Below are positions 23,286 through 35,800 of a stretch of 64,000 nt of DNA, piece by piece; the first letter of the stretch is position 1; the number at the start of each line of letters is the position of its first letter. Origin of the DNA: Sycobia sp. Sy_11 (Eukaryota; Arthropoda; Insecta; Hymenoptera; Epichrysomallidae); NCBI GenBank assembly GCA_018907035.1, contig JACCIC010000224.1, forward strand, positions 711,001 through 775,000, in the 5' to 3' direction. The translations under genes and the position numbers were made by a program. The notes below the pieces were generated by a model, which did not search any database, was not told where the DNA came from, and worked only from the letters and a program-made list of their open reading frames with translations.

Positions 23286-23289
<4 letters not shown>
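22397..23289 (-). mobile_element. mariner element, short copy between microsatellites
   Basis: 22-base ITRs, GAGGGCGGTTCAGTAAGTAC... at 22397 and its inverted match ending 23289, 20 of 22 identical. Minus-strand transposase: PSAGKVMATIFWDVKSIILM and FLEKRRTITGQYCSELLDRL (22733-22921), then NNDNAPEHSSAVVTTKLHEL and HPPYSCDLARCDFLFPNMKK (22510-22743), which carry the second and third catalytic Asp regions. The N-terminal DNA-binding half is largely missing: the element is about 0.9 kb where about 1.3 kb is usual. Frameshift near 22740. Confidence 0.85.

Positions 23290-23318
<29 letters not shown>
23288..23318. repeat. (CA)n microsatellite, right flank of a mariner
   Basis: CA dinucleotides start at the mariner right ITR. 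Confidence 0.9.
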
Positions 23319-23320
<2 letters not shown>

Positions 23321-24584
23321 ATATGTATATATGTAATACTATACAGTTTGTATATAAATAATAAAAACAATTTTTTAATAACATAATTCTTTATTTGATT
23401 TTGTACGGCATTGAATATTTCCTGCAGGGTCACCTTTTCAAAAAAGTAGCAACTAAAATTCTCATTTTTTATGTACAGAATTGACAACCTACGTTACAAC
23501 TGCAATAAAATCGCAGATTTCGTCCTCCCTCAATTGCGTAAATTTTGAAATGCAAATTTGATGTGTACTTTACGTATAAACTTTATAATATTACTGTTTG
23601 GTGAAACTTCAAAGGAGTGATTTCTATCGCGCAGACGACATTTAGATACCAATATTCTTATTTTATTTAACTAACTTTGAAAAATATTATGAAAGCAGTA
23701 AGGATCATCTCAGTTGTCGAATTTTTCAATGATTCAGATAAAATTTGTTTCAACACTGTAAAATATAAAATGAGGAGGCAAAACGAAATCCACGATTTAT
23801 ACATTATCATTTCCGTTCTGAATAGTCCTTTGAGTGAAAGACAGATTATACGGAATATCATATTGAGCATTATTTCTATATATAATTTAAACATGTGATT
23901 TATAAGTGTTTTTAGTATCTCGAGGAGAAGTTTAAAAATATAGAAACTTAAACTAGAAATTTTTTTTTTATTTAAACAATTTAAATATAGAAATCAAGAC
24001 CATTAGAATCTATTCATATTTACTTATTTATCATTTATTAGTTAATTATATGTCACGCTAAGCAATGTTAATTGATTAGAAAACTTAGAGCCTGAAAACT
24101 TAAAATGAAAAATTCTTTAAACGACAAATTAAATATAAATATAATTTAATGTATTATTATAAATTTAAATGATCACATTTATTTAAATCTTTAGAATCGA
24201 TAGTTTTCACTATAAGTAAAAAAATATAAGAATACTGGCAGCCCCTATTATGGCTTAACTTATGTTATAAAAATGTATCTACAACTTTGATTATGCCAGA
24301 AATAACAATGGTATATGTCATTCGGTGATCGCACACGTTATTTTAGATTATATCAATTAAAGATTGATATTTTTAATTCAAATATTTATTTCACGAAAAG
24401 ATAAGAAAATGAAAAAACTCATCCTTTTTCATTCTTTATATAATAAGTAATATATAAAAAATTTTTTTGTCTCTATTCAACCACAAATATATTCAATCTT
24501 ATTTCTAATTTTTCTACTTCAGACGAGGTCAAACAATTAAGTAATGCGACCGATTTTATATCTCTGTATGATCATTTCTTCGCC
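23319..24584. other. AT-rich intergenic sequence
   Basis: No supported gene. Small ORFs here show no family resemblance. Confidence 0.5.
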
Positions 24585-25490
24585 AGCTGTTTAGTGTTTT
24601 GTAACAACGTGCAAGTAGTGCATGTCACAAAAATGGAACAGAGAAATTTAGAGCAACGGTGTGCGAGAACATTTTATGCAAAACTCAGCGAAACAGCGAC
24701 AGAAACATATGAAAAAGTGCTTAAAATGTATGGTACTGATGCCCTGAGTCATAGTAAAGTGCTTAGCTGGCATTCCGATTTTAAAAAAGGCCATTAGAGC
24801 GTCAAAGACGAGACGAGGAGCGAAAGTCCAATTCTTGTGCGAACCGACGCGAATGCGCGGCGCGTCCACGCCCTTGTTCGTCAAGACCGGCGACTAACCA
24901 TTTGAATGTTGGCTGATGAGTTTAATAGGAACAGGAGAACAGAAAAATTTTAATCGAAGATTTCGCCATGAAAAAGCTATGCGCGATGATGGTACCGAAG
25001 AACCTTTCAGACGAGCAAAAAAGCCTACCGATTGAACATTGCTCAAGATTGTCTCGAGCAGCTTGAAATTGATCCTACTCTTCTCGATCGCGTTAGTACT
25101 GGTCATGAAAGTTGGTTTTTTCAATATGACCTCGAAACTAAACAACAAAGCCTACAGTGGCTGTTCCCTGAAATGCCAAGGCCAAAGAAGGCGAGAATGA
25201 GCAAGCCCAAAGTGAAAATCATGTTCACTTGCTTCTTCGACAGCAAAAGGATGGTTCATAAAGAATTTGTACCAGCAGGATAAACCGTAAATCAAGTATT
25301 GTACCGCAATGTGCTCGAAAAATTACGAAAAAGTGTGCTCAGAGTGCGTCCAGAGATCGCGAAGACTTAGGTTCTCGGAGAAATCCCAAAAGAAGTATTC
25401 CAGAATTGTTACGAAAACTGGAAAACTCGCTGAAATAAATGTATAGATGCAGAAAGGGACTACTTTCAAGAGGATCGCAGGGATGTACCT
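24585..25490 (+). mobile_element. mariner transposase remnant, another subfamily
   Basis: Starts near MEQRNLEQRCARTFYAKLSE (24627), with KVLKMYGTDALSHSKVLSWH, a stop, then VKDETRSESPILVRTDANAR. A second open piece (25032-25283) has DRVSTGHESWFFQYDLETKQ (the ...TGDE... catalytic region changed to TGHE), KKARMSKPKVKIMFTCFFDS and VHKEFVPAG. After about 25360 it jumps to PKEVFQNCYENWKTR, the extreme C-terminus, so the second and third catalytic Asp are missing. No clear ITRs were found. Confidence 0.75.
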
Positions 25491-28339
25491 TAATTTCCTT
25501 AATTTATAAATATACACGATTTTTTAATCTTGTTGCATTACTTAATTGTCTAATCTCGTAGGAATGGATTGAGTTGAAATTTAAAAACTTATTCTTAAAG
25601 ATTTATGTAAGCAACCATTGAAAAAATTCAGAAATAGGAAAAAGTCCTAGTAATTCCTAGTAAGGATAATTTACCTTTTCTAGTCATTTAGCTGGTCGAT
25701 AATAACCGAATTACTAGCTTTCCAAATATTTGTAATTATTGATAAAACCGCAAAAATTCGAGAAAAGATATTAATTTCTTTGTAATTTCTTAGAGGTGGA
25801 TTGAAGTAGATAATGATTTTTCCAGAATTATTATAAGTAATCAATCAAAACAAAAGTCCAATGCTCATGGATGAAAGAGGAAATTTGCATTCTACTCCTT
25901 CCAAACCATTCTCCCACTTAAGCTTTGAAGGGCCGAAAAGCCGATATATTGGCTCAAAAACATAATGCTAGGATACCGCTTTCTCCTTAAGTAAATTGAT
26001 GCGCTAAGTTCGTACCTGAAGTTGGTTTGACCTTATCACTTCACAATCATTTGAAGGTCAAACCTAACAATATGGTTTGAATCATTGAAAAAGATATATC
26101 TTTATGTTTTTGGAGTCACTGAGTTCGGGTTTTACGTCATTTTGACCCCAGATAAAAAGAGAGTCAAGTTGCAAATATACCCAGGGAAATATTTAAAATT
26201 GATTTTTAAATTTTAAGAGCGCTTGACATCGAATTTTCTCATTCAGCCAATCGCATTTATGTCAATATCATTATTCAAATAAATTTCTGAAGCTATTCTC
26301 GTGAAAGTAGTTTGCCAGTAAAATTACAGAAATACTTTTTGCTAGAAACGTATATCATCATAATTTAAATCGTAAAATTATAACTAGAAATTTATTCCGA
26401 CAAATAAATAGAAAAACAAATCAAATATACGTCTGACAAAATGGAATGATGTATGAAAAATGAAAAAATATATATAAAAATATAAAAAATAAAAAAAAAT
26501 GAAAAAAGAAGCTACGTTACTCTCTACGTCCATGTCGTTAGCTCTGAGTAAAGCAAAAGGACAGTAGAAGTCCTAAGAACTCCACATTTCTAAAAAAAAT
26601 CAAACCACAAACCCTGAATCAACACACATAAACCCTGAGATGGCCATATACCCAGAAGAATGAGTATAATTATGTCTATTCACAATCAAACAAGTGTCAG
26701 ATTCAGATGTAGTACCTCGGAATACTCGTAGATATAATTTTTGTTCGAATATATATGATACTTTCTGCATTTGACCTCGAATGACCGATTATGAGCAGTT
26801 ATGACCGATCCGACTTCAGATTTGGATGCGCAACATCTCAAAACCTGAGAATATGATTTTATTCCTATTTTACTGAATTAAATATTTTTCATGACCCTCC
26901 AGGGCCGCAGAGCCGATATTTCGGCTCGATCCATGATATAACCATTGTACATAGTTACTGGGTAATACAAGATATGAATTTGGGCACTTTCAAAGGAGGT
27001 TTCAAAGTCTCAAAACTCGGCCCTTGAAAGGTTAATGATTCAATATAAATTTAATGTTTTGTTCAACCTCAATAATCGGAAAGCTGTACACTAGACATAT
27101 TTTAAGTCTCAAAATTCAACGGTTTGTTTTGGGTAGTGATGATTGAATAAGTTAGTTAATCCGTCAACCTATAGAAAATTGTGTTTGAATATATATATAA
27201 TGTAAATATAATATCTACTCCAATCCGATATGACGAAATCAAGCCAATCTAGGGATAAAATAAAAAAGGTGATACTAACATTCTTGACTAAAAGCAGACC
27301 ATGCGTCTTACGAAAAGAATCTACCATTGTCAGTCAGAATGTTCAGAAAGGTCCAGAAATTTTTGAACGGTGGATTAGAGATATGTACTTTTCAATGTTG
27401 TTTGATAAACAATTTTATAAAGAAAAATTATTATTTTTCTTTTTAAAACTTTACTCTAAACCACTTTCTTTCGAATATATTTGTCTAATTTATAACTTTC
27501 TTCTTATCAAGAGTATTTTTCTTTATACATGCTGGAGTTACGGCATCTGCAAAGAGGTAAAATGTGAATTCAAGCTCTGTGCATAACCCAGATAAATTAA
27601 GGCCAGCACGAGAATAACAAATGTATAAAGTATAAATTATAATAGTTATACAACACGCATATTTGAAGAAGCGTTTACAAAAGTGGATTAACGGACAATG
27701 TCCCACGAAATCGGTAATCCCCTTGTTTACGTGCACAGCCTTCGAATTTAAATGAAAAGAATGAAAAAATCATAATTTAATGGTCGAAGCTGTATTTTTA
27801 TAATTATAATTTATTATTATAATTATAATAAACAAATTATTGCATTTTCAAAACCACTATCATTATATTCAAACTGTCCCAATTCCTTCCATACATTATT
27901 ATTGAAACAAAGTTTTCAAATTCTGATAAAAATTATTATTACAATAAAAAATGAATTGAACTTGACAAACTCCTATTATTATATTCAAATTCAAGCCAAT
28001 GCTTTGATTCTTTATTATTGAAACTCGAATTTTTTATAATTTTTCGTTTTCTTATTATTTTATTGAAGAAATTACTGAATTGCATCATTTACTGTCATTA
28101 TATTTAAATTTAATCAAATTCATCAAATCATTATTGACACTCATTATTTTTAATATTTTGAAATTTTTTATTATGTTTATAATAATCGAATAATTTTCAA
28201 TATATTGGTTTTGAAAAAGGTGAGCTTTGTATTTTAATAATTATTTCTTTCTCAGTAAAATTTTTCTCAAATGGGAATCAGGCTGTGATGGTGAAAGAGG
28301 GTGGGAATAGTGATTGTTCGACCAGGTATGCATTAGGAA
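25491..28339. other. AT-rich intergenic sequence with small palindromes
   Basis: No supported gene. There is a perfect 11-bp inverted repeat, GGTTTGACCTT (26024-26034) / AAGGTCAAACC (26054-26064). Two imperfect palindromes, AGCCGATATATTGGCT (about 25938) and GAGCCGATATTTCGGCTC (about 26914), each follow AGGGCCG. Confidence 0.45.
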
Positions 28340-29100
28340 AACATCCCCTAATTCAGTGTGTGAAGTTCTGTCGCTGTGAATATATCAGTTCATCAGCATG
28401 CATATTTGTATTTTTGCTATTTCGGCGAAAACGTGATCGCCGATTGTCAAGACCAACGGGCGACTATGAAATTTTGTTTTCTGTTGGGAAAATCTGAGGC
28501 GCAAACTATTGTAATGCTTAAGCCTGCATATTGGAATACTGAGCTCAGTAAGACTAGAGTCTACGAGAGGTTTTCACGTTTTAAAAATGGAGAAATATCA
28601 GTTGAAAATCAACTCTGTTCAGGACACCCTGCAACGTCTAGAATTGACGAAACGTTGAGAAAAGCAATGCTCTGATACGTGAAGACCGTCGGCGAATTAT
28701 TGATCAACTCAGTGATATAAGTGGATTATCATGGATTTCAGTTCAGAAGATTTTATCAAAGTTTTCCACATGGAAAAAATTGCAACCAAATTTCTCGCCT
28801 TCTCACAGACGAGCAAAGCAAGCGCCCACACCGCTCTCGCTGTAGAGTAGTTTTTGGCCAAAAACGGCATGATACCAATCTCCCCACCTACTCATCGGAT
28901 CTGACCCTCTGTGACTTCTTTTTGTTCCCGAGCTATAAACAGGATATGAGAGGAAAGCTTTTATCACTGTAGAACAGGTAACACGAAAATCGCATGTGGC
29001 CGAAGAACATCCCGATAAATAAATTTAAAAAATCTGTTGAACAATGGAAGCATCGTTTGCAGAAATGGTTTGTGGTCAAGGAAGAATATTTTTAAGGTGA
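28340..29100 (+). mobile_element. mariner transposase remnant with internal deletion
   Basis: N-terminal half: MKFCFLLGKSEAQTIVMLKP, LSKTRVYERFSRFKNGEISV, CSGHPATSRIDETLR (28466-28672). Then DRRRIIDQLSDIS-like and VQKILSKFST-like remnants, LLTDEQSKRPHR, and a jump to TYSSDLTLCDFFLFPSYKQD (third Asp region, 28890-28950) and FKKSVEQWKHRLQKWFVVKE near the end. The middle catalytic region is deleted and stops are present. ITRs not identified. Confidence 0.78.
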
Positions 29101-29805
29101 TACAAATTTTTATGTATTTTGAAATTATTATGTATTTCTCGTTTTTTTTTGTGTTCCCTTTTTATTAGGTTCCCTACATTCGGTGTATAATCTGAAATTA
29201 ATACTACATTAATAGCTCATAATAGGATACTTCTTGGCTGCAAAAGCGTCTGTAAAGTGCAAATTTATGGTATGAAGTTTTATAATAGTACATTTCTTAT
29301 CGGTTACAGAAAAGATTTATTTACAACGGAAGAGCTTTGCGACCCGAGACAAAGCCGAGTGTTGTAACGACGTTTGTAAAAGCCCCTTTTCGTACTAGTT
29401 AGGAACTATATTTATCATTAAAATCGCAATCAAGTGCCGAGTTGTTTTCAATACATTGTAACTGGTTTTATTTTATTTATACGTGTCTATCAGAATAAAA
29501 ATACAACTAATAACATTTTGATTGCCTATTTGCGCAACTCTTTTTTATTATTGCGACAGAAGTACTTAACTATCACAGATATATAGAAGAAAATATCGCA
29601 ATTTAATAGTGAAAAAATGCACACACATACATTCACGCATTTACGCGCACACATACACATACATGTATACGATGGATATATGATATTAAATTCAAAAAAC
29701 TTAAAACAAATGTTACAAATCCTAAAAATAATGATACTGATCTGGCTTTAAAATACAAAGGTCTTGTACGATACGACTAGTTTTTGGCCATTTGGATCGG
29801 TTTGG
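29101..29805. other. Upstream region of the protease gene
   Basis: AT-rich, no gene. A TTAAAATAC stretch (about 29750) lies about 55 bases before the putative start codon and could be a TATA-type element; weak evidence. Confidence 0.3.
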
Positions 29806-29859
29806 ATGTTACTGAGGTATGTAGCATTATTGACAGTATGCAGGGCTGATACTTGTTCT
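29806..29859 (+). CDS. Protease exon 1 (putative signal peptide)
   Basis: ATG at 29806, then MLLRYVALLTVCRADTCS: a short hydrophobic core with Ala-14 as a likely signal-peptidase site. Followed by GTAAAA donor at 29860; phase 0 fits the acceptor GAAAAG before 30171. Without splicing the frame soon stops. The choice of this exon is inference; a different first exon upstream is possible. Confidence 0.5.
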
Positions 29860-32800
29860 GTAAAAATATTATTTTATAGTCTTGTAACAAAAAGTTATTA
29901 TTTAAACTTCTTATTATCAATTGTTAAAAAAGAGGTCTACGACGGCTCGATCGCTAGAGCGAAGGACTAGTAACTTGGTAATCCGAGTTCAAATTCCGGT
30001 ATCGGACGATTGACACAAGCATCGCTGTAATAAGTTACATGTGCTTTGTTTACAAACACATCGTAGACCTCCGTCGCTGATTAGCACCGATATTTGCAAG
30101 CATAAATAAAGCGACGTTAAATAACATAAAAAAAAATTGTTAAAAAAATAACATCAATACTGATGAAAAGTTTTTAGATAAGATTTTCAAAAAGAAGAGT
30201 AATGCAAATATTTGGCACGTAACACATAATTCCGATGAAGAAGAGCCATCAGCAGTAGATGAAGATGTGGATGAAGAATACCAAGAAAACTATGAACAAT
30301 CGTACCTAGAAAATAATGAAACAACAGATCATGAATACAACGGAACGTGGAACTACCAAAATTATGAAACATCATATCAAGAAAATAATGAAATAACAGA
30401 TCAAGAATACAACGAAACGTGGAACTACCAAAACTATGAATCATCGAACCAAGAAAATTATGAATCATTTGACGAAGAAAATCATGAAACAACCGAACAA
30501 GAATATAACGGAACATCGTACAACGAAAACTATGAAGAACCGAATCAACAATCATATTATAATTATTACGATCAATACTATCAGCAAGAGGTGGGACCAT
30601 CAAGTAACCATGATTGTAGTAAGTATGCACTGTATCAATAATACTCAATATCTATAAGTTCGATTTATAAATAGCTTAAGCAATTTTAGTGAATATTAAA
30701 CTTCTTATTTTGTGTTAACTATTAGCTGCTTAAAGTAACTGAGAATATTGCAGATATACATAGAGTACTTGAATACTAATGTGCATAGTTTCAATGATTA
30801 AAAACATTATTTCTCATTATCCACTAATAGAAATTGGGCCGATAATAGTAACATTGTGTATTCATATTAATAGAAATAAGTTTGCAGTATAAAAAACAGA
30901 TTGTTTCGAAAATGTTTAGAGATATTTGATTTTACCAAAAACGTATAAGTAGACAGGTTGGTAAACTTAATGCTCTAAAGAGAGCATAAGGTTATTTTTA
31001 ACGTGTTTATAATTTGCTTGTAATTTAAGCAAAATATATTGATGAAGATAATCAGAATTGCAATAAATATGGAGATATAACCCCTCAGAATAGTACTACG
31101 TTTAGGTCAAAATTTATCTAGCTTTATTAGATTGCAAGTTATATAATGTTAGAAAAAAATTCATGAATTTACTCGCTGTTTACATTTGTTTAGATCTAGG
31201 AAGAAACTAATCTTGAAAAAATGAATATAAGATGAAATTACCTAGAGAAAAAAAAATTTATAGTTTAATAACTATGTATTAAAAAGTTATTTTATTATAT
31301 AAGCTGATTTTGAAAAAATTTGAGGACCAAGTATGTTTATCAATGAAATAAAGTCTTTAGTGAAGGTCTCGAAATAAAATTTTGCTATAACAATATTTTG
31401 TCACAGTATATAAGCTCTATGTAGGAAGATTCTCAAATAGAAAAGGTTCCGACAGAATTTCTGTATTAAAGGAGTCTGACCAAAAATATCGAAGAATTTA
31501 ACGAAAATTTTATTTGTATAACAAACTGTTTTTAAAGACGTAACTATTTATTTATTTGATACTATGTATACTTATTACTATATGCTTGCCGTTCTGCTGT
31601 TTATAAAAGAAAATTTCAAAACTCTGGACTTTTACTTATAAAGTCATTTTCTCATACGTAACTTTCAGATAATATCAGAACGATAAATAAATGGGTCATA
31701 AAGACAATACTGGCAAGCTTTACTATAATGAAATTGTTAATATACTTGGTGCATCGGCGAGAAATGCAACTACAATGGTAATAGATACAAAGATAAAAAG
31801 ATAATGACAAAGAATCTAAGTTAAAATTAATAAATATTTTTATCGGTCTTACAGTCCTATTAAATTAAAAATAATATACAATTAAATCAATATATGTTTA
31901 TACTAATATTTTTTTTTTTTTTTTTTTTATGTTATTTGACGTCGCCCTATTTATGCTTCCAAATATCGGTGCTAATCAGCGACGGAGGTCTAATCTAATC
32001 GGCCGAGACCGGGATTCGAACTCGGATCACCAAGTTACTAGTCCTTCGCTCTAGCGATCGAGCCATCGTAGGCCTCTTAATACTAATATTAATCAACAAT
32101 TATAATGACAGTCAGACTGACCTTGTTTAATATCACCCCAGTAGACTGATCTGAAATAAAAATTTTAATTAGCTGAAAAAAATGGTTTTATTAGTAAAAT
32201 CCAATCTGACTATCCCCACCACATTTACCCAATGAAAGTTACTGCTACTGCTGTCCGACTTTTCGAACCGCTACGGTTCATCCTCAGAAACTGTTTTCAG
32301 AATCTAAGTTTAATATTTGTGATATTAATATAATTAATTAATCTCTTTTGGTGTGCAAAGAACAGAAATGAATAAATCCAGTCTAACTGTATGCATCAAT
32401 CATAATCCAGCAAATATAGTACGTTTGTGTTACAGAATGTAAAGCTTATACATTAATACTATCTAGATTTTTCGTTGAAGTAAACCTCACAAGAGCAGGA
32501 ATTTCTCTTACAAGCAACAACTCTTCAGTCACTCCGTCTTCTCGACCTTAGCATTAAAAGTTTGAGAAATTTGGAAATGGACGATTATACGAGAAAGGGC
32601 CCATAAGTATTTAGCCTCACCGACCGATGACGCCACTATCAAAGTTTAATATCATAAAGTACATTTTTGCAGGCGGATACAGTAAAAATAATTGTCTACA
32701 AAAATAGATGCGTCCTCGAGATTGAAAAAATAGAAAAAGATCAATATCGGTAGGTGCGATGGCAACTTTCAACAATTGGTTTCACAAATTTCAACATAGC

Positions 32801-35800
32801 TGCACGTAGCTTTTTGATGTGGCAGGCCCAAATGTCACAAAAATTGTTATGACAAAGGATATTTATTTATTTTTTCACAAAATTATAAAATATTTATAAA
32901 GCTATAAAAGCACATTTCTTTATACAAAACAAATGCCAAAAAAGTTTACGATTTTCTTAAATAACTTTTTATATATTAATTTTAATTTGTCATATACATA
33001 ATTTTATAATTTCGTATTATTATATTTTTATATTAAATTTTTTCTAATATTTTTGCGTGCCTGTCCACTTTTCGTACATCTGTATAGATCATTTAACCAT
33101 GATGTCATATTAATGTTGCGTCAATAAGAATCTTTCAAATTTATCAGTATTATTTTAAGAAATATATTTCAAAATTAATTTAAGAAAACTTTATACGACT
33201 ACAATATTTTTTCTAGATTATTGATAATTATATATTATGATTCAAGGGAGAAAAACAGGTGCTTATTTATGAGGATATGATTGCCAGTACATAGCAATTA
33301 GTCAAAGCACCGCACACTTTTACTCCCTTGTGCTTTACAATATTTGTTTGACATTAAAAATACAGTATATAAGTATATATAAGTAGATAAAATTTTATTC
33401 AATGTTGAGTCTTTAGTTGATGTGATGTAATATATTTTTCCACACGATAAAGATATTATAATACAGTACGCGACAGAGCATTTCCTACGATATCATTCTT
33501 AAGAGGGAACTGTTGTAAAGGACACTGCTATTTTTGACTAGCTGCGACAGGATTGGTTATTCTTCTTCCCACCCCGCTCACCGCAGTAATTATTAACTAA
33601 CATATAAATAACTCGTGTAATGTCATCGTCGCATAAAGAATAGATATAGGTGACCATAGTTACAAAAACATAGTAAAAAATTGACTTATTAGATATATTT
33701 ATCAATTTAAGTAATACATATTTAATTTAAATATGATCAAATATATTAAATGAATTTTAGAATCTTAAAACAGGTAAGAGTATTGTCATTTCTTTCGCAC
33801 GGAATTATCAATAATAAAGAAGTGAAATTTTGAAATTTTAAAATTTTATATTTACTAGTCAAAAATATTTTTAGTTCGACCGACGCATTGGTCGAGTGGT
33901 AAGAGCGCACCTTGGGCGATCAGTAAGTTTAAGTAGAATTTACCTTAGCCACTACTTGGATGCATGATTGCCCGAACACTAACAGCTTATTTATCGCTTA
34001 GGTATTTTTTCACACGCAACAATATCAGTGAAAGGTGTGATATTGACAAATTCATAGACATATATATCGTATTCAAACAGTTTCAATGCACCAACCACTC
34101 CGGAGCTGGTTGTCCGAATCACCATTTATCCCACTGAGTTTGGACATAGGTTTTCCCCGTTATAAATAGACAACCATGTTGATATGCGAAGTGTGTGTGG
34201 TAGATTAATATTTAGGCTAAATTAATTTATAAGACGGTGAATAGGTCCAGAAAACATCTAAGGAAACAAAATATGTAAAAACATAATATATGCATATATA
34301 GAATAAATATCTAAATATCTAAAAATCATAGAATAAATAAATAATAGAATATATAAGAAATAAAATAGTAATAAAATAACAATAGTATCAATGTTCAGAG
34401 AAAAAAAATGACTCGTAGAGAGTGAATCGCTACGCGTAAGAGCATCTTAATGAGAAAATATACGAGTTGTGTTCAGATAATATGGTAAATTTGCAAATAT
34501 CGAGGGCTACGTTCGTTCGATTATCGATTTTTTTTAATTTTTTGTTGGTACAAGTATACGGAGCATATATACATGGCTTTAGCTTTATAGTATTATTCGT
34601 TTGTTTGTAACAGGTATACAAAGTTATAAGTGTTTCGTGTGCTCGGTGATTTTTTTTTATCAAAAATGTGGAGCAGAATTTGCCTTAAAATTGAATGCAT
34701 TTCGTATGTCCAGAAGGTTAATAACTATTTCAGATAGCACTGTAATAACTATGAATATTTATTAATAATAATTTAATATATTAAATGGCTTTTAATAATT
34801 TGAGAACAAATCTGTAAATACTTTCGAGTGCAATACTTCAAAGTCAATTTTTTGCAATACTTATATTAATAAACTTGTTCAAAGCCGGTTTTTTATTACA
34901 TTCGATGTTTACGTATTACCGACATTTAGAACAATTTTTTACCTGATATGAATAGTGAATTAATTTGTACAAAAATATAATCTGATATTCGTTTTTGAAT
35001 TGCCTTGAAGAATATATCAATTCATGAAATAATTTTTGTAAATAGCATGTGGAGTTCCACAACAGAGATGGACTAAAGTATATCAAGGAACAATTGCGTC
35101 ACATCTAGAATATCCATGGTTAACCCGGATTACGACAAGATTTTATAATAATGATGCATGGACGAACAGTTATTGCGCGGGTGCAATGATCACTAGGGCA
35201 CATTTACTATCTGTAGCTCATTGCTTCAAAAAAGAGTATGTATCTATTAATATCTAAATATAATTATTATTAAATACTTGTTTTGTAAACCTTGAAATCA
35301 GTTTAATCAGTGCTGTTGTATAGTGATTGGATGCGTACCTGGTAGAGAGGTACCAGGTTCGAATCTAGTCACTTAAGTAAAAGTTTCACCGTGGTTATTG
35401 AATTTCAAATTGTGATGTGATAAAATCCCAGACCATGTGCCACTAGACCATCTTGATTCCCAAGAAGCTGTATGACAAACAGCCGGAAGATTTCAAATCA
35501 ATCTCCGTCTCCTGAGTAATGCTTTACCTTTTTTTAAGGTACTGAGAATTAATGTGAGTGTCTGCAGTATCAAGAAAGGTTGCACCCTTTTGGAAGAGAA
35601 TTTGACATCTGCAAAAATAATATTGTACTCCTCGACGCAATAATGAAAACCCAATTGAAAAGTTAATGTATTTGACGACCATCGACAGCGTCAAATACTC
35701 TGCACTACTAACTACATACAAAGCACCTAACGTACTATCTGAGATTCTCGAATAGCTCGAGCAGTATTCAGACAGAGGTTTGACAATATTATTCAATGTT

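Noticed and set aside
27230..27586. 118-codon plus-strand ORF
   Set aside because: No domain, no coding-like codon pattern, Phe/Lys-rich as expected from AT-rich noise, and no splice or repeat context. Treated as chance.
29940..30010. Apparent tRNA gene (boxes A and B)
   Set aside because: The same sequence with tail and poly(A) is at 31911-32079, and both have target duplications. It is a SINE head, not a tRNA gene.
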